DNA from: an uncultured Coriobacteriaceae bacterium
Lineage (GTDB): Bacteria; Actinomycetota; Coriobacteriia; Coriobacteriales; Atopobiaceae
Length of the DNA stretch: 64,000 nt
Direction: 5' to 3'
Assembly (NCBI GenBank): GCA_902786015.1
Contig: CADAAU010000011.1
Location: 1-64,000, forward strand
How positions within the stretch are numbered: the first letter of the stretch is position 1; every line of letters starts with the position of its first letter. Shown piece after piece: positions 39,892-48,176 of the stretch. The notes under the pieces were generated by a model. The model saw only the letters and a program-made list of their open reading frames with translations, was not told where the DNA came from and searched no databases. The position numbers and the translations under genes are program-made.

Positions 39892-41370
39892 CTACATCGC
39901 ATCCTTGACGGCAAGGCGAACGACCTCATAGGCGCCATCGTAGATGCCGATCTTGTTGGCGCGCTCAATGTTGTCGCACATCGTCGCCACGAGCTCACGG
40001 TCGTATTGGAATGCATCGATAGCAGCGAGAACCTCGTCGGTATCGTCCATTTCGTAGGTGCCGTCACCTATCTCGGCCGCGCGGATGGCGCCCCACGCCT
40101 CGTGTCCGCCCACGCGATGGATCATGAGCTTGGGCACCGGATAGAACGAGAACTCGCTGGGTTTGGTGACCAGGACGTCGCTGCAGCGCATGAGCAGATT
40201 GGACGAGTAGACTGCAGCGAAGATGTCGGAATCGCAAAACGCGTGCACGCCCTCAAGGTCTCCGTCGAGTGCATCGTGTGCGAGCTGCTCAGTTGACGAG
40301 AAATTCCCAAAGTGCCGGACGGTAATCTCCGAAAGTCCCTCAACGTTTTCTTCGAGCGATTGCCACACGTTGGCATGGTCGCCCACATTGACGAGCAACG
40401 TCGCTTGGCCAGTGCGCACGTAGGGTAGCAGGTGCTCGACGATTTTAGCAAACAGGTCCTGCTGCGCGCCCGCGCCTCCTACCGAGAGGAGCCAGCGTAC
40501 GGGACCTCCACCAAGCAGACGCTTGCGACGAGCGGCGCAGTCCTTCTCGATGTTTGCGACGATCTCGTGGTCCACGTAGTGTCCGACCTGACGAATCGCC
40601 GAGAGGGGCATGGGCTTGAGCTGGCGTTTCTTGTCCATGCCTCGCAGCTGGTGGTAACCCAGATATGCCGAGGGCGTCTGTACGGTGTGAAGGGTCCCCT
40701 CGGCAAGGTGAAGTGCCATGGGCCAGTTGTCGGGGATGGCGTTTACCACGTTCGTGAGGCCGGCATGCACGGCAGCTTGTGCCGGCCACACATGCGTCGC
40801 CACGTAGGGGATGTCTTTGGGCAGGTCGGCAAAGAGCGGAACACAGAGCTCCATCGTCTTTTGGTCACCCGCGTTGTAGGTCAGCTGTCTGAAGCCTTCG
40901 GAATTCAATGGTTCCCAATAGAGGCGATTAAACGCTCCGATGCGCTGAGAAAGGCGCGAGCCTAGAGAATACAGGTCGTTTTGGTGTTTGATGGTCTTTG
41001 TTCCGGTGGCTGGCTCGAAGGACGCGAGGTCAAACCAGTAGGGCGTATATCCGAGCGCATGCGCGGCACTTGCGATGGCCATGGAGATGCGGTAGTGCCC
41101 GAATCCCATGCGGATGTTTCCTACAACGAGCGGTTTGTCCGCCGCATCGAGGTCGAGGCGACCTTGTGCGTCGCCTGTGAGTGCAAGGCCCTTCGTGCCG
41201 AAGGCATCGCCGATGACGGGCAGGTCGGTGGCAACAAGGTGATAGCTGGTGGCGGAGTCGTCTCCAAACCGACGTACGAAGCGGTCCTTCGCCTTGCAGG
41301 CGTCGCGATAGGCCTTTTCGCCTATGTCGTTGCCAAATATGATTCGCGCTCTGTCGGTTGCCTCGGACAT
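39892..41370 (-). CDS. GT-B-like glycosyltransferase-related protein, unknown substrate
   Basis: 492 residues. ATG 41370 follows AAGGAGG. Two regions recall GT-B enzymes of the MurG/GT28 type. One is an N-terminal glycine motif, VVGNIRMGFGHYRISMAIASAAHALGY, after a ~90-residue leader; the other is the C-terminal donor-site stretch DVLVTKPSEFSFYPVPKLMIHRVGGHE. A central segment, RWLLSVGGAGAQQDLFAKIV, begins the second Rossmann half. No membrane helix. The specific family is not recognised. It is divergent from a TetR-GPH symporter-GH36 operon and shares its operator region, so it is probably controlled by the same signal and may handle galactoside-containing metabolites (inference). Confidence 0.65.
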   Translation of the reverse strand: MSEATDRARIIFGNDIGEKAYRDACKAKDRFVRRFGDDSATSYHLVATDLPVIGDAFGTKGLALTGDAQGRLDLDAADKPLVVGNIRMGFGHYRISMAIASAAHALGYTPYWFDLASFEPATGTKTIKHQNDLYSLGSRLSQRIGAFNRLYWEPLNSEGFRQLTYNAGDQKTMELCVPLFADLPKDIPYVATHVWPAQAAVHAGLTNVVNAIPDNWPMALHLAEGTLHTVQTPSAYLGYHQLRGMDKKRQLKPMPLSAIRQVGHYVDHEIVANIEKDCAARRKRLLGGGPVRWLLSVGGAGAQQDLFAKIVEHLLPYVRTGQATLLVNVGDHANVWQSLEENVEGLSEITVRHFGNFSSTEQLAHDALDGDLEGVHAFCDSDIFAAVYSSNLLMRCSDVLVTKPSEFSFYPVPKLMIHRVGGHEAWGAIRAAEIGDGTYEMDDTDEVLAAIDAFQYDRELVATMCDNIERANKIGIYDGAYEVVRLAVKDAM

Positions 41371-41400
41371 GAGATCCTCCTTGCAATATGTTGCTGAAAG

Positions 41401-41437
41401 TGATAGTTTGACTATCGTTGTGATAGTCACACTATCA
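41401..41437. promoter_or_regulatory. TetR operator between divergent genes
   Basis: Two 16-bp arms (41401-41416 and 41422-41437) pair with one mismatch; each arm is itself made of GATAGT/ACTATC half-sites, giving four half-sites. A TTGACT -35-like box (41408-41413) lies inside, so a bound TetR protein would block both the operon and the divergent gene. Confidence 0.8.
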
Positions 41438-41459
41438 ATTTGAGGGCGGGAGGTCAAGT

Positions 41460-42143
41460 GTGAGTGTCGGAGTGCAAACGATCGGCGAAGAGCTGGGATA
41501 TGGCACGACATCTGACGAACGCGCCATAGCAAGTGCGGCTAAGCTCTTTTTGCGCGATGGGATCGAAGGCGTCAAGATGGTCGACATCGCGCGCGATTCG
41601 AACGTCGGCGTAGCGACTCTTTACCGCCATTTCTCAACCAAAGCGCAGCTTGCCGTTGCGGCTGCCACGCTGCTCTGGGAGCACTTCAACACTCAGGTGC
41701 GTGACCTCGTGGAATCGGGTCCGTTCTTGCAACTCGATGGTCTTGGTCGCCTGAACACGCTGTTCCATACCTACTGCGATGCCTATGAGCAGCACGGTGA
41801 CTTCGTGGCGTTTTTGGACGAGTTTGATCGGCTTGTGCTGCATGGGCATGTGTCGACCCAGGGAATGAAAGAGTACGCGGAACAGCTCGACTCGTTTTAC
41901 CCGGTGTTTGCCGACTCATATGAGTTGGGTGTGCAGGACGGATCGGTATGCCCCGGCATTGACTTTCGGACGTTCTATCTTGCGCTCTCGCATGCGCTCA
42001 TAAGCATGGCGCAAAAGCTGAGGCGCGGTGAGGTGCTGGAGTCTGACGACTTTTCGAGTGGGATTGACGAACTGAGGATGATTGTGAACATGGCGGTACG
42101 AGCGCTGGCGGCACCCGCGTCAGCGACAGACGAGAAGGGATAG
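41460..42143 (+). CDS. TetR-family transcriptional regulator
   Basis: 227 residues, GTG start after GGGAGG. The N-terminal HTH reads ERAIASAAKLFLRDGIEGVKMVDIARDSNVGVATLYRHFSTKAQL, and the C-terminal helical domain (~70-210) binds an unknown ligand. It heads an operon with a GPH-type symporter (4-bp gap) and a GH36 enzyme (3-bp gap). The strong palindrome just upstream fits autoregulation. TetR control of a sugar operon is less common than LacI or AraC control. Confidence 0.9.
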   Translation: MSVGVQTIGEELGYGTTSDERAIASAAKLFLRDGIEGVKMVDIARDSNVGVATLYRHFSTKAQLAVAAATLLWEHFNTQVRDLVESGPFLQLDGLGRLNTLFHTYCDAYEQHGDFVAFLDEFDRLVLHGHVSTQGMKEYAEQLDSFYPVFADSYELGVQDGSVCPGIDFRTFYLALSHALISMAQKLRRGEVLESDDFSSGIDELRMIVNMAVRALAAPASATDEKG

Positions 42144-42147
42144 CCTG

Positions 42148-43524
42148 ATGTCGCAAAAACAGTTGGCAGACGGACGCGTGATGCGTAACTTTGCCATTGG
42201 ACAGCTGGGGTGGTCGATGCTATCGGGTATCGTTACCAACTGGCTGCTTTACTTCTACATGCCGAGCGAGGAGACCATTGCGGCGGGCATGCCGATATTC
42301 ATTACGCAAGGCATCGTGTTTGCGGGAATGACGATCATCGGACTCATTACGGCGTTTTGTCGTCTGGTCGACGGCTTCATTGACCCTCTAATTGCCTCGA
42401 AATCGGACTCGCTCGAACATCCGCTGGGCCGGCGAATCCCCTTCATGCGGCGGTTCGCCATTCCGTTTGGCATCATGACGGTGGTGGTATTTACGCTACC
42501 GGGTATGGGAGGCGAGCTTTTCAACGATATCGCCCTGTTCGTCTGCCTCGTGTTGTTCTATGTCTCTTTGTCGCTCTATTGCACGCCGTACAACGCGCTC
42601 ATCCCCGAACTCGGAAGGACGCAGGAGCTGCGCGTAAACCTCTCGACGTACATTTCGGTGACGTTCTTTTTGGGGACGGCAATGGCCTATTTGGTGCCTA
42701 CCATCGCCGGGTTCTTTGAGGGGGCGTTCGGCATCGCCGACTCGTATCGCATGACCATCGCAATTCTTGCCGCTATCGCCATAGCCTGCATGTTGCTTCC
42801 CGCTTTCACCATCGACGAGAATACCTACGCACAGACCGAACCGTCTACCACGCCCATGGGTGCCTCGGTGGTTAAGACCTTTAAGAATCGTGACTTTCAG
42901 GTATTCGAGATTTCGGACGTTCTGTACTGGGTGTCCATCACGATGTTCCAGACGGGCATGCCGTTCTACGTTACCAGCCTCATGGGGCTTGACGACTCGA
43001 TGAACTTCGTGCTGTTTGCCGGTATGACGGTAATAAGCCTAGTGTTCTACGCCCCGGTAAACATGTTGGCCAAGCGGATGGGCAAGAAGCTTCTTGTGGC
43101 TTTTGCATTCTTCTTCTACTGCCTCGCGTTTGCGGTAACAAGCGTGTGCGGTCAGTTTGGCATACCCGCAGTCGTGTGGGGTGGCCTCGTTGCCGTGCTT
43201 GCCGCTATTCCCATGGCGATTCTGGGCATCTTACCACAGGCCATCTTGGCCGATATCGCCGAGTCCGATGCTGTGGAGACTGGAGAGAACCGCGAAGGCA
43301 TGTTTTATGCAGCTCGTACCTTCTCCATGACACTGGGTCAGTCAATTGCCATGATTTTGTTTTCGTCAGTCGCGGCGCTCGGATCTGGTGGGTTTGGCTA
43401 CCGCGTGACTGCTTTGGTGGCCACTGGGTTCTGCATGCTGGGAGGATTGGTATTCACTCGGTATCGCGAGAAGCGCGTGCTCAATGTTATTGGTAAACGG
43501 AACCTTACTGCAAGGGGAGACTAG
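42148..43524 (+). CDS. GPH-family glycoside:cation symporter (MelB-like MFS)
   Basis: 458 residues, twelve predicted transmembrane helices. GPH marks include an N-terminal FAIGQLGWSMLSG, the helix 2-3 region CRLVDGFIDPLIASKSDSLEHPLGRRIPFM with the conserved Asp pair that binds cation, and YCTPYNALIPELG. Probably imports alpha-galactosides such as melibiose with H+ or Na+, judging from the GH36 gene following. Ribosome-binding site AAGGGA. Confidence 0.9.
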   Translation: MSQKQLADGRVMRNFAIGQLGWSMLSGIVTNWLLYFYMPSEETIAAGMPIFITQGIVFAGMTIIGLITAFCRLVDGFIDPLIASKSDSLEHPLGRRIPFMRRFAIPFGIMTVVVFTLPGMGGELFNDIALFVCLVLFYVSLSLYCTPYNALIPELGRTQELRVNLSTYISVTFFLGTAMAYLVPTIAGFFEGAFGIADSYRMTIAILAAIAIACMLLPAFTIDENTYAQTEPSTTPMGASVVKTFKNRDFQVFEISDVLYWVSITMFQTGMPFYVTSLMGLDDSMNFVLFAGMTVISLVFYAPVNMLAKRMGKKLLVAFAFFFYCLAFAVTSVCGQFGIPAVVWGGLVAVLAAIPMAILGILPQAILADIAESDAVETGENREGMFYAARTFSMTLGQSIAMILFSSVAALGSGGFGYRVTALVATGFCMLGGLVFTRYREKRVLNVIGKRNLTARGD

Positions 43525-43527
43525 CTC

Positions 43528-45138
43528 ATGTCGATGGGGCCTCAGATTCGTATTTCGTACCGACTTCCGGGCATCAATCGTGTGCGGTGGGTGCGCATCG
43601 CTGGAGACGGGAGCGCCTCGGGTGGAAACGATGCGCGCGAGTTGGGTGTCGTGGTGCGTGGCAACGAGGAGGTGCGCCGGGTTTCGATATGCCCCAAGCG
43701 TACGGTGGTGATCGACTCCATTGAGGCGACGTTGCATGTGGCCATTGGTGACGCTGATGCCCTGTACCTCAACGGATACAACTCGTGGACCGACAGCGTC
43801 GAGCGGCGTCCGGATGCCCGCATGTGGGGACTGGCCCGCGCGCCTCGTGCGGCCGTCACTGGGTTTGTTCTTGATGCGAGTGGTGACTATCGCTTTGTAG
43901 CGGAAGACGCTCGGCCGGGACATCAGCACGGCTTTGGGTATGGTTACCTACGTCAGGGAGACAACGTTCTTTTGTTTGGAACGCTCGATGAGGACTCGGG
44001 TCAGATGCTCATCCAGGAGGACATGGGTGCCGAGACCCTCACCTTTACGAAGGAGGCACCGGCGAGCGCCGTCGAGAAAGGCGAGGAGGTCGAGCTCTTT
44101 TCGCTTGCTGTCGTGGGCGGTAGCTTGGACGAGGCCTTGGAGAGGTGGCTCGACCTTTCGGGCATCAAGCCACTTCCCGCACAGCCGCTGGTTGGCTATA
44201 CCAGCTGGTACCGTCACTATGGCAACATAGACGCGCAGGTCTTGCTGCACGACCTTGAGGGCTGCTCGCGTGTGCTTGCGGGTGTGGACCTCGAAAACGC
44301 GTGCCCAGTGTTCCAGATTGACGATGGCTACGCAAAGGTGGGGGACTGGTTGGAGTACGATTGCGCGCGCTTTCCCGAAGGACTGAGGACGCTTGCGCAA
44401 GATGCGCGGGAGCGCGGGCTGCTGTCAGGGCTTTGGATTGCTCCCTTCGTCTGCGAACGCGAGTCTCGGTTGTTTAAAGAACATCCCGATTGGTTACTGT
44501 ACGACGAGGCGGGCGAGCTCGTGACGACGGGAAGTCAATGGAGCGGTGCCGTGGCGCTCGATACACGCAACCCGGATGTGCGGGCGTATGTGGGTAAGGT
44601 GCTACATACGGTCACGCAGGACTGGGGTTTTGAGCTGCTCAAGCTCGACTTTCTGTATGCTGCTTGCATGGTGGCACACGACGGGCTTAATCGCGGACAG
44701 CTTATGGCCGATGCGTTGGAACTCTTGCGCAACAACGTCTCCGACGATACGAAGCTGCTGCTGTGCGGCGTACCGCTGATGTCGGCGTTTGGGCGCTGCG
44801 AGTACTGCCGTGTGGGGCAGGACATGAGCCTCGACTGGGATGACAAGCCACATGCACGACTGCTCCATCGAGAGCGTGTGAGTACCAAGTTGTCATTGGC
44901 AAATGCACGGGGAAGGGCGCATCTGGACGGGCGAGTGTTCCGTTGCGATCCAGATGTCTTCTTCTTGCGCGAGGAGGGCGTGCGGCTTACTGAACAACAA
45001 CGACGCGAAATGATCGACACCGACACGTCCTGTGGAGGTGTGTTGCTTACCTCAGACGACATGGGAGCGTGGAATGCGGACCAGCTTGACGCGTACCACG
45101 ACGCCATCAACCACTTCCGCGAGGCGAACGGCCTATAA
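43528..45138 (+). CDS. GH36-like alpha-galactosidase, intracellular
   Basis: 536 residues, shorter than the ~700-residue classic GH36 enzymes because the N-terminal beta-sandwich is reduced. Motifs include the opening of the barrel VGYTSWYRHY, FQIDDGYAKVGDW, LLSGLWIAPFVCE and the nucleophile Asp374 in KLDFLYAA. The probable acid/base is Asp432 in GQDMSLDWD. No signal peptide. It would hydrolyse alpha-galactosides imported by the preceding symporter; other alpha-linked substrates such as alpha-N-acetylgalactosaminides are possible. Followed by a hairpin. Confidence 0.85.
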   Translation: MSMGPQIRISYRLPGINRVRWVRIAGDGSASGGNDARELGVVVRGNEEVRRVSICPKRTVVIDSIEATLHVAIGDADALYLNGYNSWTDSVERRPDARMWGLARAPRAAVTGFVLDASGDYRFVAEDARPGHQHGFGYGYLRQGDNVLLFGTLDEDSGQMLIQEDMGAETLTFTKEAPASAVEKGEEVELFSLAVVGGSLDEALERWLDLSGIKPLPAQPLVGYTSWYRHYGNIDAQVLLHDLEGCSRVLAGVDLENACPVFQIDDGYAKVGDWLEYDCARFPEGLRTLAQDARERGLLSGLWIAPFVCERESRLFKEHPDWLLYDEAGELVTTGSQWSGAVALDTRNPDVRAYVGKVLHTVTQDWGFELLKLDFLYAACMVAHDGLNRGQLMADALELLRNNVSDDTKLLLCGVPLMSAFGRCEYCRVGQDMSLDWDDKPHARLLHRERVSTKLSLANARGRAHLDGRVFRCDPDVFFLREEGVRLTEQQRREMIDTDTSCGGVLLTSDDMGAWNADQLDAYHDAINHFREANGL

Positions 45139-45160
45139 CAATAAGGTGAGAAGTTTACCG

Positions 45161-45199
45161 CCCACATGCTCGTGCTGTGACAGGTCGTGAGCACGTGGG
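45161..45199 (+). terminator. Hairpin after the GH36 operon
   Basis: CCCACATGCTC (45161-45171) pairs with GAGCACGTGGG (45189-45199), one mismatch, 17-nt loop, 22 bp after the stop. No T-run; possible terminator. Confidence 0.5.
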
Positions 45200-45235
45200 T
45201 GGCAATTAGCTTTCTACGAATCAACAAGAACGGAA

Positions 45236-45340
45236 CTAGGATGCAGCAAGGTCGTCATTAATCTTGTCCAATAATTCGTCGTACATCTGGTCTTTCTGCA
45301 ACGCGAAGTCCATGTCAGAGTCTGCGAGCCGTATGCCCAT
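45236..45340 (-). CDS. Possible 34-residue acidic peptide
   Basis: ATG 45340 to TAG 45236, with AGAGGAA very close upstream. The peptide (MGIRLADSDMDFALQKDQMY...) is acidic and helix-forming, with no membrane segment and no family recognised. It lies between the GH36 and cyclophilin genes, immediately after the latter. It may be real or the remnant of a gene; two stop codons just upstream rule out a longer frame. Confidence 0.3.
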   Translation of the reverse strand: MGIRLADSDMDFALQKDQMYDELLDKINDDLAAS

Positions 45341-45374
45341 TTCCTCTATTACATGCTAGCAGTATGGCACACAA

Positions 45375-46076
45375 TTAGTCGATCATCTTTATGGAGGTGA
45401 TGACGGGCTGGTTTTCGGACTTCACTGTGCCGTTGCTGTCTTCGACGGGGACCTCGACTAGCTTGTCGACTACGTCCATGCCCTCAGTCACTTTGCCAAA
45501 AGCGGCGTATTGACCATCGAGGCTTGCACCCTGTGTGTCGGTATGCATGATGAAGAACTGCGAGCTGCCGGAGTTGTTTTCTTGAGAGCGTGCCATCGAG
45601 ATGACGCCGCGCTTGTGCTGGATGGCATTTACCACACCATTCGCCGAGAACTCTCCCTTGATGTTGACATCGGACCCGCCGGTTCCGTTGCCGTTGGGAT
45701 CACCGCCCTGTACCATGAAGTCTTTGATGATGCGGTGGAACGTGAGGCCGTCATAGAACTTCTCGTTGACGAGGTGCGCGAAATTGCTCACCGTGATGGG
45801 CGTGTTGGTCGCATTGAGTTCGAGCTTGATGGTGCCGTAGTCCTTTACCTCGATGACGGCATGGTGCTTGCCCTTGCTGTAACCCTCGTCGTAGGGGGTT
45901 ACGAGTACGCCGTTCTCGATTTTGCCCGGATCGCTGATTGCGCCGTCAGCCTGTTCGTTCGAATCCTGTGTCGTTTCGGGGGCGGAAGCATTGGTCGTGG
46001 TGTTGCCGCAAGCAGCAAGCGAGAAAGAAGCGATGCCAACAAGTCCCAAAAAGGAACGACGACTCATGTTGTTCAT
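45375..46076 (-). CDS. Cyclophilin-type peptidyl-prolyl isomerase lipoprotein
   Basis: 233 residues. A twin-Arg-containing signal ([18 protein letters not shown]) ends in a lipobox, so it is exported and lipid-anchored. After a Ser/Thr/Glu linker the cyclophilin domain (~70-233) has [15 protein letters not shown] (active-site Arg and Gln), [18 protein letters not shown] and YAAFGKV. It assists folding of secreted proteins at proline bonds. Ribosome-binding site GGAGAAAC. Stand-alone transcript; the ABC operon terminator is upstream. Confidence 0.93.
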   Translation of the reverse strand: MNNMSRRSFLGLVGIASFSLAACGNTTTNASAPETTQDSNEQADGAISDPGKIENGVLVTPYDEGYSKGKHHAVIEVKDYGTIKLELNATNTPITVSNFAHLVNEKFYDGLTFHRIIKDFMVQGGDPNGNGTGGSDVNIKGEFSANGVVNAIQHKRGVISMARSQENNSGSSQFFIMHTDTQGASLDGQYAAFGKVTEGMDVVDKLVEVPVEDSNGTVKSENQPVITSIKMID

Positions 46077-46155
46077 GATGTTTCTCCAATCGATGTACCT
46101 GAGTCACCCATCATAGCGCAGTTTGCACGCTGTACAGTATGTTTCTACAGTTAGC

Positions 46156-46190
46156 AAAAAGTGCCCGCCGGGAAAACACCCGACGGGCAC
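46156..46190 (-). terminator. Terminator of the MarR-ABC operon
   Basis: Arms GTGCCCGCCGGG (46161-46172) and CCCGACGGGCAC (46179-46190) with one mismatch, followed on the minus strand by TTTTTGC. Typical intrinsic terminator. Confidence 0.85.
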
Positions 46191-46211
46191 AAGATGTCGC
46201 TAAAGGCCAAA

Positions 46212-48176
46212 TTAGTCCAATTCGAACGCTCCCGTGTAGAGCTGGTAATAGGTGCCCTTTGCGGCAATCAGCTCGTCGTGCGTTCCGCGCTCGATGATGT
46301 TGCCGTGGTCGAGCACAATGATGACGTCAGAGTTGCGTACGGTAGAGAGGCGGTGCGCGATGACGAAGGTGGTGCGTCCCTCCATGAGCGCGTCCATACC
46401 GCGACTGACGATCTGCTCGGTGCGCGTGTCGATGGAGCTTGTCGCCTCGTCGAGGATCATGACGGGTGGATCGGCGACGGCGGCGCGGGCAATCGAGAGA
46501 AGCTGTCGCTGGCCTTGGCTCAGGCTTTCGGCGTTGTCGGTGAGCATGGTGTTGTATCCGTCGGGCAGGCGGCGGATGAAGTCGTGCGCGCCCACAAGTT
46601 TCGCCGCTTGGATGCACTGCTCGTCGGTGGCGTCGAGACGTCCATAGCGGATGTTGTCCATCACGGTTCCGGTAAACAGATTTACCTCTTGAAGGACGAT
46701 TCCCAGGGAATGTCGCAGCGCGCTCTTCTTGATCTTGTTGATGTTGATGCCATCGTAGCGAATCTTGCCGTCCGCTATGTCGTAGAAGCGGTTGATGAGG
46801 TTCGTGATCGTCGTCTTTCCGGCACCGGTGGCACCTACGAACGCGACTTTTTGTCCGGGGAAAGCATCGAGCGTGATGTTGTGGAGCACTAGATGATTTG
46901 GAACGTATCCAAAGTCCACGTCATCGAGCACGACGTCACCCATAACGGGCGTGTAGTCCGTCGTACCGGTGGAGCGATGCGGATGCTTCCAGGCCCAGAT
47001 GCCGCTGCGGTCGGTGAGCTCGACTTCCTCCACGACGTTGACCATATCGTCATCCATGCGGACACGTACCAAGTCTACGTAACCCTCATCCACCTCGGGA
47101 TCCTCGTCGAGGAGCTGGAAGATGCGCTCTGCACCCGCCAGGCCCATCACCACGAAGTTGATTTGGTTTGAGATCTGTCCGATTGATCCGGCGAAGCGCT
47201 TCGTAAGGTTGAGGAAGGGGATGACGATGTCGATAGAGAGGATCATGCCCGAGATTGAGGGGTTGGGGATGGCAAGCCCCAAAAACAGGCCTCCTGCCAG
47301 CGCAACGACAACATAAGAAATATTGCCCATGTTCATGAGTACGGGTCCGAGCGTGTTGGCGTAGATGTTCGCCTTTTTTGCAGAATCAAACAGCTCGTTG
47401 TTTACCTCGTCAAACTGTGCCTGCATCTGCGACTCGTGCGTAAAGACCTTGATGACCTTCTCGCCATTCATGGCTTCCTCGGCAAAGCCTTCGGCATGTG
47501 CGATGGCATGCTGTTGGGCGATGAAGTAGTGGGCAGACCTTCCGCCCATGAAGCGCGTGAGCCATGCCATGAAGCCCACCATGCACAGCACGACAGCCGA
47601 AAGCGGGATGGAGTACCAAACCATGATGCAGGTGAGGGACGTCATGGAGATGACCATGGTGAGCAAGTTGGGGAAGGCAACGCCAATGAGCTGGCGGAGG
47701 GCGTCGACGTCGTTGGTGTAGTAGCTCATGATGTCGCCGCGTTGGTTCTGGTCAAAGAATCGCACGGGAAGGTCTTCCATGTGGTCGAACATCTTGTTGC
47801 GAATCTGCTTAAGCGTACCCTGTGTGAGGAAGGCGCCCAGCTGCGTTTGTGCGATTTGGCACAGCAGTGCGATGGCATAGATTGTGATGAGGCTGATGGC
47901 GATTTGTGTAATCTCGGGTGCGGCCGCGGTCCAGTCTGCGGACTGCCAGTAACGTCCGATGACCTCGATAGTCCGTTGCAAGATGATGCTCGGGAATGTC
48001 GAGAGCACAGCTGACGTCACGACACAGAATATCATGAGCGTAAATTGAAGGGGATAGAATGAGAATACCATCTTGAGGGTTGCCTTGGCGACCTTAACGG
48101 GGTTGCCCGCCCGTCGTCCGCGGCTTCCCTTGCCGGGGATACCTTGCTGTTGTTGATGTTCCTTTTGCCTAGGCAT
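46212..48176 (-). CDS. ABC exporter half-transporter (canonical subunit of heterodimer)
   Basis: 654 residues. ATG 48176 lies within the end of the preceding gene (8-bp overlap). Six transmembrane helices (~40-360), then an ATPase domain: Walker A GATGAGKTT, signature LSQGQRQ, Walker B VMILDEATSSID with catalytic Glu, and the H-loop FVIAHRLSTV. The partner encoded just upstream has a non-canonical Walker B, so the two should form a BmrCD/LmrCD-type heterodimer exporting drugs or peptides. Controlled by the MarR gene at the head of the operon. Confidence 0.92.
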   Translation of the reverse strand: MPRQKEHQQQQGIPGKGSRGRRAGNPVKVAKATLKMVFSFYPLQFTLMIFCVVTSAVLSTFPSIILQRTIEVIGRYWQSADWTAAAPEITQIAISLITIYAIALLCQIAQTQLGAFLTQGTLKQIRNKMFDHMEDLPVRFFDQNQRGDIMSYYTNDVDALRQLIGVAFPNLLTMVISMTSLTCIMVWYSIPLSAVVLCMVGFMAWLTRFMGGRSAHYFIAQQHAIAHAEGFAEEAMNGEKVIKVFTHESQMQAQFDEVNNELFDSAKKANIYANTLGPVLMNMGNISYVVVALAGGLFLGLAIPNPSISGMILSIDIVIPFLNLTKRFAGSIGQISNQINFVVMGLAGAERIFQLLDEDPEVDEGYVDLVRVRMDDDMVNVVEEVELTDRSGIWAWKHPHRSTGTTDYTPVMGDVVLDDVDFGYVPNHLVLHNITLDAFPGQKVAFVGATGAGKTTITNLINRFYDIADGKIRYDGININKIKKSALRHSLGIVLQEVNLFTGTVMDNIRYGRLDATDEQCIQAAKLVGAHDFIRRLPDGYNTMLTDNAESLSQGQRQLLSIARAAVADPPVMILDEATSSIDTRTEQIVSRGMDALMEGRTTFVIAHRLSTVRNSDVIIVLDHGNIIERGTHDELIAAKGTYYQLYTGAFELD

